Origin: an uncultured Cellulophaga sp.
GTDB lineage: Bacteria > Bacteroidota > Bacteroidia > Flavobacteriales > Flavobacteriaceae
Direction of reading: 5' to 3'
DNA length: 64,000 bases
Assembly (NCBI GenBank): GCA_947496695.1
Contig: CANMEI010000005.1
Coordinates: 62,001 to 126,000, forward strand
The notes beneath the pieces were generated by a model. That model saw only the letters and a list, made by a program, of their open reading frames with translations. It did not search any database and had not been told where the DNA came from. This document shows positions 8,740 to 17,930 of the stretch, in pieces. The position numbers and the translations under genes were made by a program. Numbering within the stretch: the first letter of the stretch is position 1; each line of letters starts with the position of its first letter.

Positions 8740-9657
8740 TTACTCTTTATTGATTTTTTTAATTTCTGACCTATATGGAGCTGCTGATTGTGCTCCTAAT
8801 TTACCTACAGATATGGTAGATGCAATAATGGCAAACTCGATAATTTCTTTCCAGTTTTTTAATTCCCCAAGGGCAACGGCTAACGCCCCATTAAATACAT
8901 CTCCAGCACCTGTAGTGTCAACAACTTTTACTTTTTTTGCAGGAATCAAGAATTCTTCTTCCTTGTTTTTAAAGAAGGCTCCTTTAGCACCTAATGTAAT
9001 AACCACATTTTTAACACCTTTATTCAAAAAGTAATCTGCAGCTTGTGAAGCGGTTTCAACATCATTGATTTTAATTCCAGTTAAGCTTTCTGACTCACTT
9101 TCGTTTGGTGTTATTAAGTATATTTTTGAATACATCCAATCTTCTAAAGGATGCATTGGAGCCGGGTTTAAGATAATTTTTTTCTCAAGATGGTTTACTG
9201 ATTTTAGAACATATTTTACCGTTTTAAAAGCAATTTCTAATTGGATTAAAACTATTGATGAATTGTTTATTACGATAATAGAAGCATCAATATCTTCAAT
9301 AGACAAACAATCATTAGCCCCAGGAGAAATGATGATAGAGTTTTCTCCCTTTTCATTTATTAAAATTACGGCTACACCTGAAGCAGTATTTTTATCTTTA
9401 AAAACATAATCACTATTTACCTTGCTATGTTTTAGAGCGTCTAGGCTTTTTTGTCCGAAATCATCATTGCCAATTTTAGATATAAAAAAGACATCGCCAC
9501 CTAACCTTGAAGCTGCAATTGCTTGGTTAGATCCTTTTCCACCAGAAAACGTATCAAATTTTTTACTTTTTAATGTTTCTCCAGGTTTAGGAAAATGTTT
9601 TGTTTGAAAGACCAAGTCTAAGTTGGTACTCCCAATTACAGCTATTTTTTTACTCAT
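8740..9657 (-). CDS. rbsK: Ribokinase
   Basis: The 305-residue product is a PfkB-family kinase of ribokinase length. It has the N-terminal GSTNLDLVF, the substrate-binding GGKGSNQAIAASRLGG, and the C-terminal DTTGAGDVFNGAL signature with the catalytic aspartate. It phosphorylates ribose to ribose-5-phosphate using ATP. Its place between preA and a nucleoside hydrolase shows the likely ribose source: nucleoside cleavage, not imported ribose, since no ribose transporter is present. The preA stop is 52 bases upstream, the widest gap in the operon, and the downstream gene follows at 2 bases. Confidence 0.88.
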   Translation of the reverse strand: MSKKIAVIGSTNLDLVFQTKHFPKPGETLKSKKFDTFSGGKGSNQAIAASRLGGDVFFISKIGNDDFGQKSLDALKHSKVNSDYVFKDKNTASGVAVILINEKGENSIIISPGANDCLSIEDIDASIIVINNSSIVLIQLEIAFKTVKYVLKSVNHLEKKIILNPAPMHPLEDWMYSKIYLITPNESESESLTGIKINDVETASQAADYFLNKGVKNVVITLGAKGAFFKNKEEEFLIPAKKVKVVDTTGAGDVFNGALAVALGELKNWKEIIEFAIIASTISVGKLGAQSAAPYRSEIKKINKE

Positions 9658-9709
9658 TTAAAAACTTTAGAGGTTGTAAAACATAAAGATGTTTAGTTTT
9701 AAACACTTT

Positions 9710-11038
9710 TTACTTGATTTTTAAAGCTTTTGAAGGTTCTGGAACATAATGTCCGTTACCACCGGCTCTTGCATCATTAAAAGTATTTGGTATTTCATCT
9801 TTATCTGTCAATTCTTGCCAAGTTACTTTTTCTTTTCCATCATCAGTTCGTACCATAGTGATACAATCTTCTACAGGGCAAACTAACGAACATAAATTAC
9901 AACCTACACAATTTTCTTCAATAATACTTGGTATTCTACTACCATCTAAAGGCAATGCAATAGCTTGGTGTGCACCATCGTCACAAGCAATATAACAAAG
10001 ATCACAACCTACACATTTGTCTTCGTTAATTTCAGCTTTTACATTGTATTTTAAGTTTAAATTTTTCCACTCTGTGACATTAGGTAAGGCTTTGCCCGCA
10101 AAATCATAGATAGTATTATAACCTCTTTCATCCATGAATTTAGTTAAACCAGCTTCCATTTCGCGAACAATTCCAAAACCGTAATGCATTGCAGCAGTAC
10201 AAACTTGTAATGAGGTAGCACCTAATAAAATAAATTCTACCGCATCACGCCAAGTTTCAATACCACCTATACCACTAATTGGTAAGTGGTTAATATCTTT
10301 ATGTTGTGCTAATTCTTTCACCATATTTAAGGCAATTGGTTTTACTGCAGGACCGCAATACCCACCGTTAGAACCTTTACCGTCAACAACAGGGTATGGT
10401 GCAAATGAGTCTAAATCTATACCCACAATACTTTTAAAAGTATTGACTAATGATATAGCATCTGTACCCCCTTGGGCAGCGGCTAAACCAGGATCTGTAA
10501 TATGTGAAATATTAGGCGATAATTTAGTAATTACAGGAATTTTAGCGGCATCCATAACCCATTCTACAATGGTTTTTAATACAACAGGATCTTGACCAAC
10601 AGCAGAACCCATTCCTCTTTCACACATGCCATGCGGACAACCAAAATTAAGTTCAATACCATCAGCCCCTGCATTTTCAACATCTTTAATTATCTGAATC
10701 CATTGTTCTCTGGTATCAACCATAAGAGAAGCAATAACTGCATGATCAGGAAAATGTTTTTTAACCTCTTCCATTTCTCTAAGATTATCTACTAAAGGGC
10801 GGTCAGAGATAAGTTCAATATTATTAAAACCCGCCATGCGGGTATTACCATAATTTACAGCACCGTAACGACTAGAAACGTTTATAGTTGGTACTCCTAA
10901 TGTTTTCCATACAGCACCACCCCAACCAGCTTCAAAAGCTTTAATAATTTGATAGCCTGAGTTTGTTGGTGGCGCAGAAGCTAACCAAAAAGGATTGGGA
11001 GCTTTTATTCCTGCAAAGTTTACTGATAAATCTGCCAT
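9710..11038 (-). CDS. preA: NAD-dependent dihydropyrimidine dehydrogenase, PreA subunit
   Basis: The 442-residue product has a dihydroorotate-dehydrogenase-like FMN barrel (residues about 1-320: FWLASAPPTNSGYQIIKAF, NFGCPHGMCERGMGSAVGQ, SGIGGIETWRDA). A C-terminal ferredoxin domain follows with two 4Fe-4S motifs, CVGCDLCYIAC and CVGCNLCSLVC. PreA forms a complex with PreT and reduces uracil or thymine to the 5,6-dihydro base. The preT stop lies 10 bases upstream. Length and domain order match bacterial PreA; the animal enzyme is a PreT-PreA fusion. The C-terminal tail after the second cluster (about 50 residues) is ordinary for the family. Confidence 0.93.
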   Translation of the reverse strand: MADLSVNFAGIKAPNPFWLASAPPTNSGYQIIKAFEAGWGGAVWKTLGVPTINVSSRYGAVNYGNTRMAGFNNIELISDRPLVDNLREMEEVKKHFPDHAVIASLMVDTREQWIQIIKDVENAGADGIELNFGCPHGMCERGMGSAVGQDPVVLKTIVEWVMDAAKIPVITKLSPNISHITDPGLAAAQGGTDAISLVNTFKSIVGIDLDSFAPYPVVDGKGSNGGYCGPAVKPIALNMVKELAQHKDINHLPISGIGGIETWRDAVEFILLGATSLQVCTAAMHYGFGIVREMEAGLTKFMDERGYNTIYDFAGKALPNVTEWKNLNLKYNVKAEINEDKCVGCDLCYIACDDGAHQAIALPLDGSRIPSIIEENCVGCNLCSLVCPVEDCITMVRTDDGKEKVTWQELTDKDEIPNTFNDARAGGNGHYVPEPSKALKIK

Positions 11039-11048
11039 GTACTATTTT

Positions 11049-12377
11049 TTATTTTGTTAACCATTGGTGAATTCCTTTTGCTGCTAATTTTCCGTCATAA
11101 ACAGCGTTTACAACTTCTGCACCACCATTAATAATATCTCCACCTGCAAAATATTTAGGATTGGTTGTTTGATTATTTTTTTCGTCTACTATAATTCTTG
11201 ATTTACGATCTAGTTCAAGATCATCAATTAAATCAGTAAATATTTTTTGTTTCGCTTGGCCTGTAGCCTTAATTACCATGTCGCAGTCTAAAATAAATTC
11301 AGTATCCTCTAAGGGTCTAAGAATACCATGTTTTGTTGAAGTTTTAATAAATTTTACGCCTGTTACTTTTGTGCCGTCACCAACAATTTCAATAGGTGAA
11401 CAGTTGAAAAGCCCTTCAACACCAGCACTTACAGCTAAATCATATTCAAAACTATAAGCACCCATATCTTCTTTAGCTCTCCGGTAGGCTAGGTACACTT
11501 TTTCAGCACCTAAACGTGCCATTTCAGAAGCAGCATCCATTGCTGTGTTACCACCACCAAGTACAATTACTTTATTAGGTACTTCAATTAAATGTTGTTT
11601 CATTCGTAATTCTTCTACAAACTCGACTGCACCAATTACATTTTCTAAATTCTCACCTTCCATTTTTAAACTTGCAGTAGCCCCAATTCCTAAACCTAAG
11701 AAAATAGCATCGTGAGTACGTTCTAAAAGTTCTAATTGTGCTTTATTAGAAATAGGAGAGCTGTATTTAATAGTAAACCCTAATTGATTTTGAAGGTATT
11801 GTACTTCATCTAAAACTTCTTCATTTGTAATTTTATACGGTGCAATACCATATACTGTTAAGCCAGATGGTTTTTCTTTAGCTTCATATATTGTAACCTC
11901 AAAGCCTAAAAGCCGAAGTTCACTAGCACAAGCAATACCTGCCGGTCCAGAACCAATGATGGCTACTTTTTTACCATTATCTTTCCTTGGTTTATACAAT
12001 TGTTTATCAGAATTGATGACGTTTTTAGTGGCGTAATTTTGCAAACGGCCAATTTGCAAAGGTTGTACATCTTGATGATTGTATACACATGAACCAACAC
12101 ATAATACATCAGTAGGGCAAACGGTTCCGCAGGCATTACCTAACCAGTTTGAATCATAAATGGTTTTAGCTGCACCTTCAACATTTTTAGTACTTATTTG
12201 TTTAATGAATAAAGGAATATCAATACTTGTTGGGCAAGCTTGAACACAAGGAGCATCATAACAAAATAAACATCGAGAACTTTCGTAGAAAGCCTCGGTG
12301 TCGTTCATTAATGGTTTTTTGAGTTTAAAGTTTTTATCAAACTCCTCTTGTGTTGTTGGTCTTTTGTATTCGGCCAT
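11049..12377 (-). CDS. preT: NAD-dependent dihydropyrimidine dehydrogenase, PreT subunit
   Basis: The 442-residue product starts with a cysteine-rich iron-sulfur domain (CLFCYDAPCVQACP, then CGTVCPTDVLCVGSC, residues about 35-115). Next come an FAD-binding GSGPAGIACASELR and an NAD(P)H-binding LGGGNTAMDAASEMARLG, the arrangement of the glutamate-synthase small-subunit/DPD N-terminal family. It passes electrons from NADH through FAD and iron-sulfur clusters to PreA. It sits directly upstream of preA (10 bases) and downstream of the beta-ureidopropionase-like gene (30 bases), in an operon that encodes all later steps. Confidence 0.93.
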   Translation of the reverse strand: MAEYKRPTTQEEFDKNFKLKKPLMNDTEAFYESSRCLFCYDAPCVQACPTSIDIPLFIKQISTKNVEGAAKTIYDSNWLGNACGTVCPTDVLCVGSCVYNHQDVQPLQIGRLQNYATKNVINSDKQLYKPRKDNGKKVAIIGSGPAGIACASELRLLGFEVTIYEAKEKPSGLTVYGIAPYKITNEEVLDEVQYLQNQLGFTIKYSSPISNKAQLELLERTHDAIFLGLGIGATASLKMEGENLENVIGAVEFVEELRMKQHLIEVPNKVIVLGGGNTAMDAASEMARLGAEKVYLAYRRAKEDMGAYSFEYDLAVSAGVEGLFNCSPIEIVGDGTKVTGVKFIKTSTKHGILRPLEDTEFILDCDMVIKATGQAKQKIFTDLIDDLELDRKSRIIVDEKNNQTTNPKYFAGGDIINGGAEVVNAVYDGKLAAKGIHQWLTK

Positions 12378-12407
12378 TTACAATTTAATTTAGTTTAAAG
12401 AAAATTT

Positions 12408-13274
12408 TTAAAGATCAGTCAGTCTAGAGTATGTTTCAGGTCTTCTGTCTCTATAAAACTGCCAAGTAGAACGTACTTCATCAATAAGATCTAGATCAAA
12501 TTCTGATACTAATAACTCATCATTATCACGAGATGCTTCTGCTATAATTTTACCTCTTGGATCAACGAAATAAGATTGCCCGTAGAATTTACCAAGGTTC
12601 CAAGGTTTTTCTTCACCAACACGGTTAATGCAACCCATAAAGTAGCCATTAGCAACGGCGTGTGCTGGTTGTTCTAATTTCCATAAATATTCACTTAACC
12701 CAGCAACGGTTGCAGAAGGGTTGTATACTATTTCAGCTCCATTTAACCCTAATGCTCTTGCGCCATCAGGAAAATGTCTGTCATAACAGATGTAGACTCC
12801 AATTTTAGCATATTTGGTTTGAAAAACTGGATACCCCAAATTTCCTGGTTTGAAAAAGAATTTTTCCCAAAAACCTGTTGTATGCGGAATATGATTTTTT
12901 CTGTATTTACCTAAATATGTACCATCAGCATCAATAACTGCTGCGGTATTGTATAAAACACCAGGTTGTTCTTTCTCATAAATAGGAACAATAATTACCA
13001 TGCTATATTTTTTAGCTAATACAGCTATTTTATCAGTAGTTGGTCCAGGAACAGATTCTGCTGATGCGTACCATTTGCTATCTTGACCAGGGCAGAAGTA
13101 TGGTGTTGTAAATATTTCTTGTAAGCATAATATTTGCACACCTTGTTTGCCAGCTTCTTCAATATAAGGTACATGCTTGTCATACATTGCAGTTACTATT
13201 TCATCAATAGTTCCTTCTCCTTCAGTCATTGGTAGACTCATTTGGATTAAGCCCGATTTAATTTTTCTTGCCAT
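12408..13274 (-). CDS. Beta-ureidopropionase-type carbon-nitrogen hydrolase
   Basis: The 288-residue product is a nitrilase-superfamily amidohydrolase with the three catalytic regions visible: Glu in CLQEIFTTPYFC, Lys in YRKNHIP and Cys in GVYICYDRHFP. The following GARALGLNGAEIVYNPSAT is also typical. In this operon the reaction is expected to be N-carbamoyl-beta-alanine to beta-alanine, CO2 and ammonia, the third step of reductive pyrimidine breakdown. Relatives also include N-carbamoylputrescine amidase, which the motifs alone would not exclude; the place between hydA (12 bases) and preT decides the call. Confidence 0.88.
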   Translation of the reverse strand: MARKIKSGLIQMSLPMTEGEGTIDEIVTAMYDKHVPYIEEAGKQGVQILCLQEIFTTPYFCPGQDSKWYASAESVPGPTTDKIAVLAKKYSMVIIVPIYEKEQPGVLYNTAAVIDADGTYLGKYRKNHIPHTTGFWEKFFFKPGNLGYPVFQTKYAKIGVYICYDRHFPDGARALGLNGAEIVYNPSATVAGLSEYLWKLEQPAHAVANGYFMGCINRVGEEKPWNLGKFYGQSYFVDPRGKIIAEASRDNDELLVSEFDLDLIDEVRSTWQFYRDRRPETYSRLTDL

Positions 13275-13286
13275 TCTTCTTAATTT

Positions 13287-14669
13287 TTATATGTTTTCAG
13301 TTACTGCTTTTCTTTTTACAAATTTTCCATCTCCTGAATTTAAGAGACAACTATTTTCAGCGATGGCTATTTTTCCTCTTAAAAGCACTGTTTCTGTTTT
13401 TCCTATGATTTCTTTACCTTCATAACCAGAATAATCACAGTTCATATGATGAGTTTCTGCAGAAATGGTATGCTGTTTATTTGGATCAAAAATTACGATA
13501 TCGGCATCGCTACCTATAGCAAGTGTTCCTTTTTGTGGATACATTCCAAAAATTTTAGCCGCATTTGTTGCACTTACTTCTACGAATTTTGAAAGAGATA
13601 TTTTTCCTGTTCTAACACCTTCAGAATATAGAAGTTCCGTACGGTGTTCTATAGCTGGGTGACCATTAGGTATTTTAGAGAAATCATCTTTACCCATTTC
13701 TTTTTGCTCCCATAAAAAAGGACAATGATCAGTACCTACAGTTTGTATTAAACCTTGATTAATTCCTGACCAGAGAGCTTCTTGGTCTTTTTTTTCACGT
13801 AGCGGAGGACTCATTACCCATTTAGCGGCTTCAAAGCCCTTTTCATATAAAGAAGCATCTAAAACCAAATATTGAGTACAAGTTTCTACATAAGCTTTTT
13901 GGTTGCGAAGTGTCGATTTTCTAACCGCATTCAACGCTCCTTCACAAGTCATGTGAACTATGTATCCTCTACAACCTGTATAATGAAGCATGTCTAAAAA
14001 ACGAGCAGATGCTTCAGCTTCTGTAACTTCTGGTTGTGATAAATAATGATATAACGGAGACAAATTACCTGCTTCTCGATTTTTAGCTACTAATGAATCT
14101 ATCATATCACCATTAGTGGCATGCACAGTTACAATACCACCATGCTCTTTAACTACTTTCATCAATTGTACCATCTGGCCATCATCAATCATTAATGCCC
14201 CTTTATAAGCCATAAAAGTTTTGAATGAAGTAATACCTTCTTCTTTAATAAATTGAGCTACTTCTTTTGCAACATCATTATTAAAATCTGTTACAGCCAT
14301 ATGATAAGAGTAATCACCTATAGCATTTCCTTCGGCTTTTTTCTTCCATGTTTTTAAAGCGTTGTGTAAGGTGTCTCCTTGAGTTTGTAAAATAAAATCG
14401 ATAACGGTTGTTGTTCCACCAAACAATGCAGCACGGGTTCCAGTTTCATAATTATCACTAGAATAAGTTCCCATAAAAGGCATGTCTAAATGCACGTGCG
14501 GATCTATACCACCCGGAAAAATTAATTTATCGGTAGCATCAATAGTAGTTGTAGCATTATACGATAGGTTTTCACCTATAGCTTTAATTTTTTCGCCTTC
14601 AATATAAATATCTGCGATAAAATCATCTGAAGCTGTTACGATACGACCGTTTCTAATTAATATAGACAT
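13287..14669 (-). CDS. hydA: Dihydropyrimidinase
   Basis: The 460-residue product is a cyclic amidohydrolase. It has the metal-binding DPHVHLD, the FKTFMAYKG segment whose last lysine is the carboxylated metal bridge, histidine ligands in VHATNGD and YIVHMTCEG, and the catalytic aspartate in GTDHCPF. It opens dihydrouracil to N-carbamoyl-beta-alanine. The length fits dihydropyrimidinases (about 460). Its start overlaps the end of the permease gene by 17 bases, which suggests translational coupling, and the next gene encodes the enzyme that uses its product. Confidence 0.92.
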   Translation of the reverse strand: MSILIRNGRIVTASDDFIADIYIEGEKIKAIGENLSYNATTTIDATDKLIFPGGIDPHVHLDMPFMGTYSSDNYETGTRAALFGGTTTVIDFILQTQGDTLHNALKTWKKKAEGNAIGDYSYHMAVTDFNNDVAKEVAQFIKEEGITSFKTFMAYKGALMIDDGQMVQLMKVVKEHGGIVTVHATNGDMIDSLVAKNREAGNLSPLYHYLSQPEVTEAEASARFLDMLHYTGCRGYIVHMTCEGALNAVRKSTLRNQKAYVETCTQYLVLDASLYEKGFEAAKWVMSPPLREKKDQEALWSGINQGLIQTVGTDHCPFLWEQKEMGKDDFSKIPNGHPAIEHRTELLYSEGVRTGKISLSKFVEVSATNAAKIFGMYPQKGTLAIGSDADIVIFDPNKQHTISAETHHMNCDYSGYEGKEIIGKTETVLLRGKIAIAENSCLLNSGDGKFVKRKAVTENI

Positions 14670-16359
14670 TTCGTTTGTTTTTTTTCATTAATAAATAATA
14701 GACGATAAATGAGATAATGAAACCTGTAAACCATGATAAGGAATATAAAAAGTTAAGCTTTGGTACCCAAAAACCAACTAGAGCAGAGAAAACCCCGATA
14801 ACTAATGAGATCATGGCATATTTGTTATAACCAGAACCACCAAAAGCATAAATACCTTTTACTTTATATAGTTCAGCTAGGTGTAATTTTTTATTTCTGA
14901 TTAAAAAATAGTCTGCTATTAATATGGCAAGTACTGGACCTAACAAACCACTAATAAAAGTTAAGATGGTAGAAATCTCATTTAATAACCACCATGGCAT
15001 AATTACAATACCAATAATACCAGTGATTAAACCACCAATTTTAAAGCTAATTTTTTTAGGGAATAGATTTGAAAATGCATTGGATGGAGCAATTACATTA
15101 GCGGCTATATTTGTACTTAACGTTGCAATCAACATAAAAATTTGAGCTATTACAACTACAAGTGGGTTTTCGAATTTTGAAAGTAATGAAACAGGATCCC
15201 AAGGAGCATCTTCTGCAATTAATACATCATTAAAATTTATAGTTGCAGCGCAAGTCATAAATATTCCAACAAAAGAATAAAGCACCATTGTACCAGGTAA
15301 GCCAATAAATTGACCATAAATTTGATCTTTCTGTGATTTAGCAAATCGAGTTATATCGGCAATACTAATTGCCATTGTTGCCCAAAAACCAACCATTGCT
15401 GTAAGCCAAAGTAAATATTTCCAAATTTTAGAACTCAATGTACCTTCAGTAGTATCTAAATCAATTGCTGTAACTATGGATGATTGTATTGGAGTTGTTG
15501 TTAGTTCTGTATTTCTGAATTGAACATTAACTTCATCATTATCTATTAGTATTGGTTCTTCCGTAAATGGTTTCCAATTATCATTTTGTGTAGCATTTAC
15601 AATTCTATATTCATTGACTTTAGAGCTTTTGTCTTTGTTTAATAATGGATTTAGATGAAGGTATTTTAAATCGCTTTCATTTTCTTGAGTAATGTAAGCT
15701 GTTTTTTCTCCTAATTGTTGACTCTGATCTAGTACGATAAAAAAGCCGTCTGCTTTAATATAACCCCACCATATTAAAACCACGCCCATAATTATTAAAA
15801 TAGGAGCAGTAAAAGCTTCCAGCCATTTGATACTTTCTGTGCCTCTCCAGATAAAAAATATATTGATTAGCCAGAAAATTCCAAAGCCAATAAATTTCCC
15901 AACAGAAAGACCTATTTCAGCAGGAGAACCTGTAATAGCATTAAAAATTGCATATAATGCTAAACCACCAATCCATGTTTGCACACCAAACCACCCACAG
16001 GCAATAATTCCTCTAGTGATTGAAGGTATGTGAATACCTTTTGTACCAAAAGCAGCACGACCAACTACGGGGAATGGAATACCATATTTTACTCCTGAAT
16101 GCCCATTAAGGAGCATTGGAATTGTAATAATTAAATTTGCTAATCCTATTATAATAAGAGCTTCATACCAATGCAATCCAGTTTTAATCATGTACGAAGC
16201 CAATAAATAAGTAGGTATGCAAACTCCCATACCTACCCAAAGTGCAGCAATATGTAAAATATCCCATGTTCTTTTGCTTTTTGGTATAGGAGCTAAATCT
16301 TCGCTGTATAAAGGAGATTTAGTACTTTCTAAGGGTAAGGTTTCTTGTTCTTTAGCCAT
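14653..16359 (-). CDS. NCS1-family nucleobase permease
   Basis: The 568-residue product is an integral membrane transporter with NCS1 hallmarks: AALWVGMGVCIPTYLLAS (about 34-51), NGHSGVKYGIPFPVVGRAAFG and GIIACGWFGVQTWIGG. Family substrates are uracil, allantoin, hydantoin or cytosine; uracil or thymine is inferred from the operon. It is longer than the usual 450-500 residues because about 80 polar residues (about 215-300) are inserted between two central membrane helices. The aminotransferase stop is 2 bases upstream and hydA overlaps its 3' end. Confidence 0.88.
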   Translation of the reverse strand: MAKEQETLPLESTKSPLYSEDLAPIPKSKRTWDILHIAALWVGMGVCIPTYLLASYMIKTGLHWYEALIIIGLANLIITIPMLLNGHSGVKYGIPFPVVGRAAFGTKGIHIPSITRGIIACGWFGVQTWIGGLALYAIFNAITGSPAEIGLSVGKFIGFGIFWLINIFFIWRGTESIKWLEAFTAPILIIMGVVLIWWGYIKADGFFIVLDQSQQLGEKTAYITQENESDLKYLHLNPLLNKDKSSKVNEYRIVNATQNDNWKPFTEEPILIDNDEVNVQFRNTELTTTPIQSSIVTAIDLDTTEGTLSSKIWKYLLWLTAMVGFWATMAISIADITRFAKSQKDQIYGQFIGLPGTMVLYSFVGIFMTCAATINFNDVLIAEDAPWDPVSLLSKFENPLVVVIAQIFMLIATLSTNIAANVIAPSNAFSNLFPKKISFKIGGLITGIIGIVIMPWWLLNEISTILTFISGLLGPVLAILIADYFLIRNKKLHLAELYKVKGIYAFGGSGYNKYAMISLVIGVFSALVGFWVPKLNFLYSLSWFTGFIISFIVYYLLMKKNKRNVYIN

Positions 16360-16361
16360 AA

Positions 16362-17690
16362 TTAGTAACAGTGTTTATCTGCAATTAAAATTGCTTCAGA
16401 AATTATTTTAAGGCCTTTATCTACATCTTTTTTACTAACATTTAAAGGAGGCGCAATAAAAATCCAATTCCATCGTACAAACGTGAACATTCCTAAATCC
16501 CTAATTTTTTTAGCAATTTTATTTGTAATAGCTAATTGATCTGCAGGAGCATTCCAAGGTGTTATGGGTTCTTTAGTTTCTCTGTTTTTTACTAATTCGA
16601 TACAACCTAGCAAACCAGTATTTCTAAAATCGCCAATAGATGGGTGTTTTTCTTTTAATTTTTCAATTTGAGCTTCAATATAAAAGCCCATGTTTTTAGC
16701 ATTCTCAACTAAAGATTCTTCTTCAATAATTTTTAAATTTTCTAAAGCGGCAGCACAAGACACTGCATGAGCAGAGTAGGTGAGACCAAGAGCCATTGGC
16801 GTATCGTTAAAATACTCCGCAATTGTATCTGTCACTATCATAGCGCCTAAAGGAAGATACCCTGAAGTAAGACCCTTAGCCATGCACATAATATCTGGCG
16901 TTACTTTATGATGGTCAACACCAAACATTTTACCTGTACGACCAAAACCACTCATGGTTTCATCTATTATTAATAGAATACCATATTTATCACAAAGCGC
17001 TCTAACTTTTGCTAAATACATTGGGGGATATTTGATACAACCCGAAGAACCAGATTCGCCTTCAAATAATATAGCTGCAATAGCTTCAAGGTTTTCAAAT
17101 TTTACAATACGCTCTAAATGAGCAAAAGCGCGTTCACCACATTCTTCAATAGTAGTAGAATTCCATGGACATCTATAGAAATACGGGTTTTCTACATGTA
17201 CAAAACCACCAACAGCTTGGCTGTCCATAGCAAACTTTCTTGGGTCTCCACCAGCAGACATAGCACCGTAAGTAGCTCCGTGATACGAGCGATAATGGCC
17301 AATAATTTTATGACGTTTTGTATATATTCTTGCTAATTTAATAGCATTTTCGACAGCTTCAGCTCCACCCAATGTAAAAAAGGACTTTGTTAAATTCCCA
17401 GGAGTTATTTCAGCAAGTTTTTTTCCTAAAAGACCACGAGCTTCAGTTGCCATACCAGGGTAAACATATGATAACTCTTGCATTTGCTTTGTTACGGCTT
17501 CAGTAATTCTTTGATTTCCATGACCAATATTTACATTCATTAATTGAGAAGAAAAATCTAAAAATTCTTTTCCATCTCTATCATAAACATATGACCCTTT
17601 TGCAGTAGCTGCATTTATAGGATTAAGACCTTTTTGCTTTCCCCATGAAAATAAAGTGTAGTCTAAATTGTTTTTAAGTATTGTGTCCAT
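16362..17690 (-). CDS. Class III aminotransferase (beta-alanine or omega-amino acid type)
   Basis: The 442-residue product is a fold-type I PLP enzyme of class III. It has LIIDETMSGFGRTGKMF followed by the PLP-lysine motif MAKGLTSGYLPLGA, plus the GGAEAVENAIKLAR and YRSYHGATYGAMS stretches. In this operon it most likely transfers the amino group from beta-alanine (or 3-aminoisobutyrate) to a keto acid, giving malonate semialdehyde. No dehydrogenase for that aldehyde is in the window. It is the first gene of the eight-gene operon, with a long leader of about 160 bases from the predicted start of transcription. The amino acceptor is not evident. Confidence 0.85.
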   Translation of the reverse strand: MDTILKNNLDYTLFSWGKQKGLNPINAATAKGSYVYDRDGKEFLDFSSQLMNVNIGHGNQRITEAVTKQMQELSYVYPGMATEARGLLGKKLAEITPGNLTKSFFTLGGAEAVENAIKLARIYTKRHKIIGHYRSYHGATYGAMSAGGDPRKFAMDSQAVGGFVHVENPYFYRCPWNSTTIEECGERAFAHLERIVKFENLEAIAAILFEGESGSSGCIKYPPMYLAKVRALCDKYGILLIIDETMSGFGRTGKMFGVDHHKVTPDIMCMAKGLTSGYLPLGAMIVTDTIAEYFNDTPMALGLTYSAHAVSCAAALENLKIIEEESLVENAKNMGFYIEAQIEKLKEKHPSIGDFRNTGLLGCIELVKNRETKEPITPWNAPADQLAITNKIAKKIRDLGMFTFVRWNWIFIAPPLNVSKKDVDKGLKIISEAILIADKHCY

Positions 17691-17856
17691 TTTTTTTGAG
17701 ATAGTAAATTAGTTTAGCTCACTTTTTAAAATGATTTATAAAAAAATTAAAGTGTTAGTGAACACAGATTTTTTATAATCCTAAAAAGAGAATAGAGTGA
17801 TAGTTTTATTAGTGCTTTTGAAGCAATAAATCTCAAAATAATCATCTCGATATAGA

Positions 17857-17887
17857 CAAATATAGAAAGTAATTATTTTTGAACAAA
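17857..17887 (-). promoter_or_regulatory. Promoter of the pyrimidine catabolic operon
   Basis: Read on the minus strand, TTTG (17887-17884), a 19-base spacer and TATATTTG (17864-17857) match the Bacteroidota consensus TTTG-N19-TAnnTTTG without a mismatch. Transcription should start near 17849, giving a leader of about 158 bases before the aminotransferase ATG. Confidence 0.75.
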
Positions 17888-17898
17888 CGATTGTTCAA
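17879..17898. promoter_or_regulatory. Perfect palindromic operator over the -33 element
   Basis: The arms TTGAACAA (17879-17886) and TTGTTCAA (17891-17898) are exact reverse complements around ACGA. The repeat covers the TTTG -33 element of the pyrimidine promoter, a position suited to repression of the TetR/MarR type. No regulator of those families is encoded in the window, so the cognate protein would be unlinked unless the nearby LacI protein binds here. Confidence 0.65.
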
Positions 17899-17907
17899 TT
17901 TTTGCGT

Positions 17908-17930
17908 TTTAATGTTTTTGAAACATTAAA
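17908..17930. promoter_or_regulatory. Second perfect inverted repeat upstream of the promoter
   Basis: The 10-base arm TTTAATGTTT (17908-17917), a 3-base spacer and its exact reverse complement (17921-17930) lie about 20 bases upstream of the -33 element. It differs in sequence from the operator at 17879, so two regulators, or an activator plus a repressor, are possible. It could also form a hairpin. Confidence 0.5.

Noticed and set aside
17691..17849. Riboswitch in the long leader of the pyrimidine operon
   Set aside because: Only a short GTGTT/AACAC dyad was seen; no conserved aptamer pattern known to me could be recognised.
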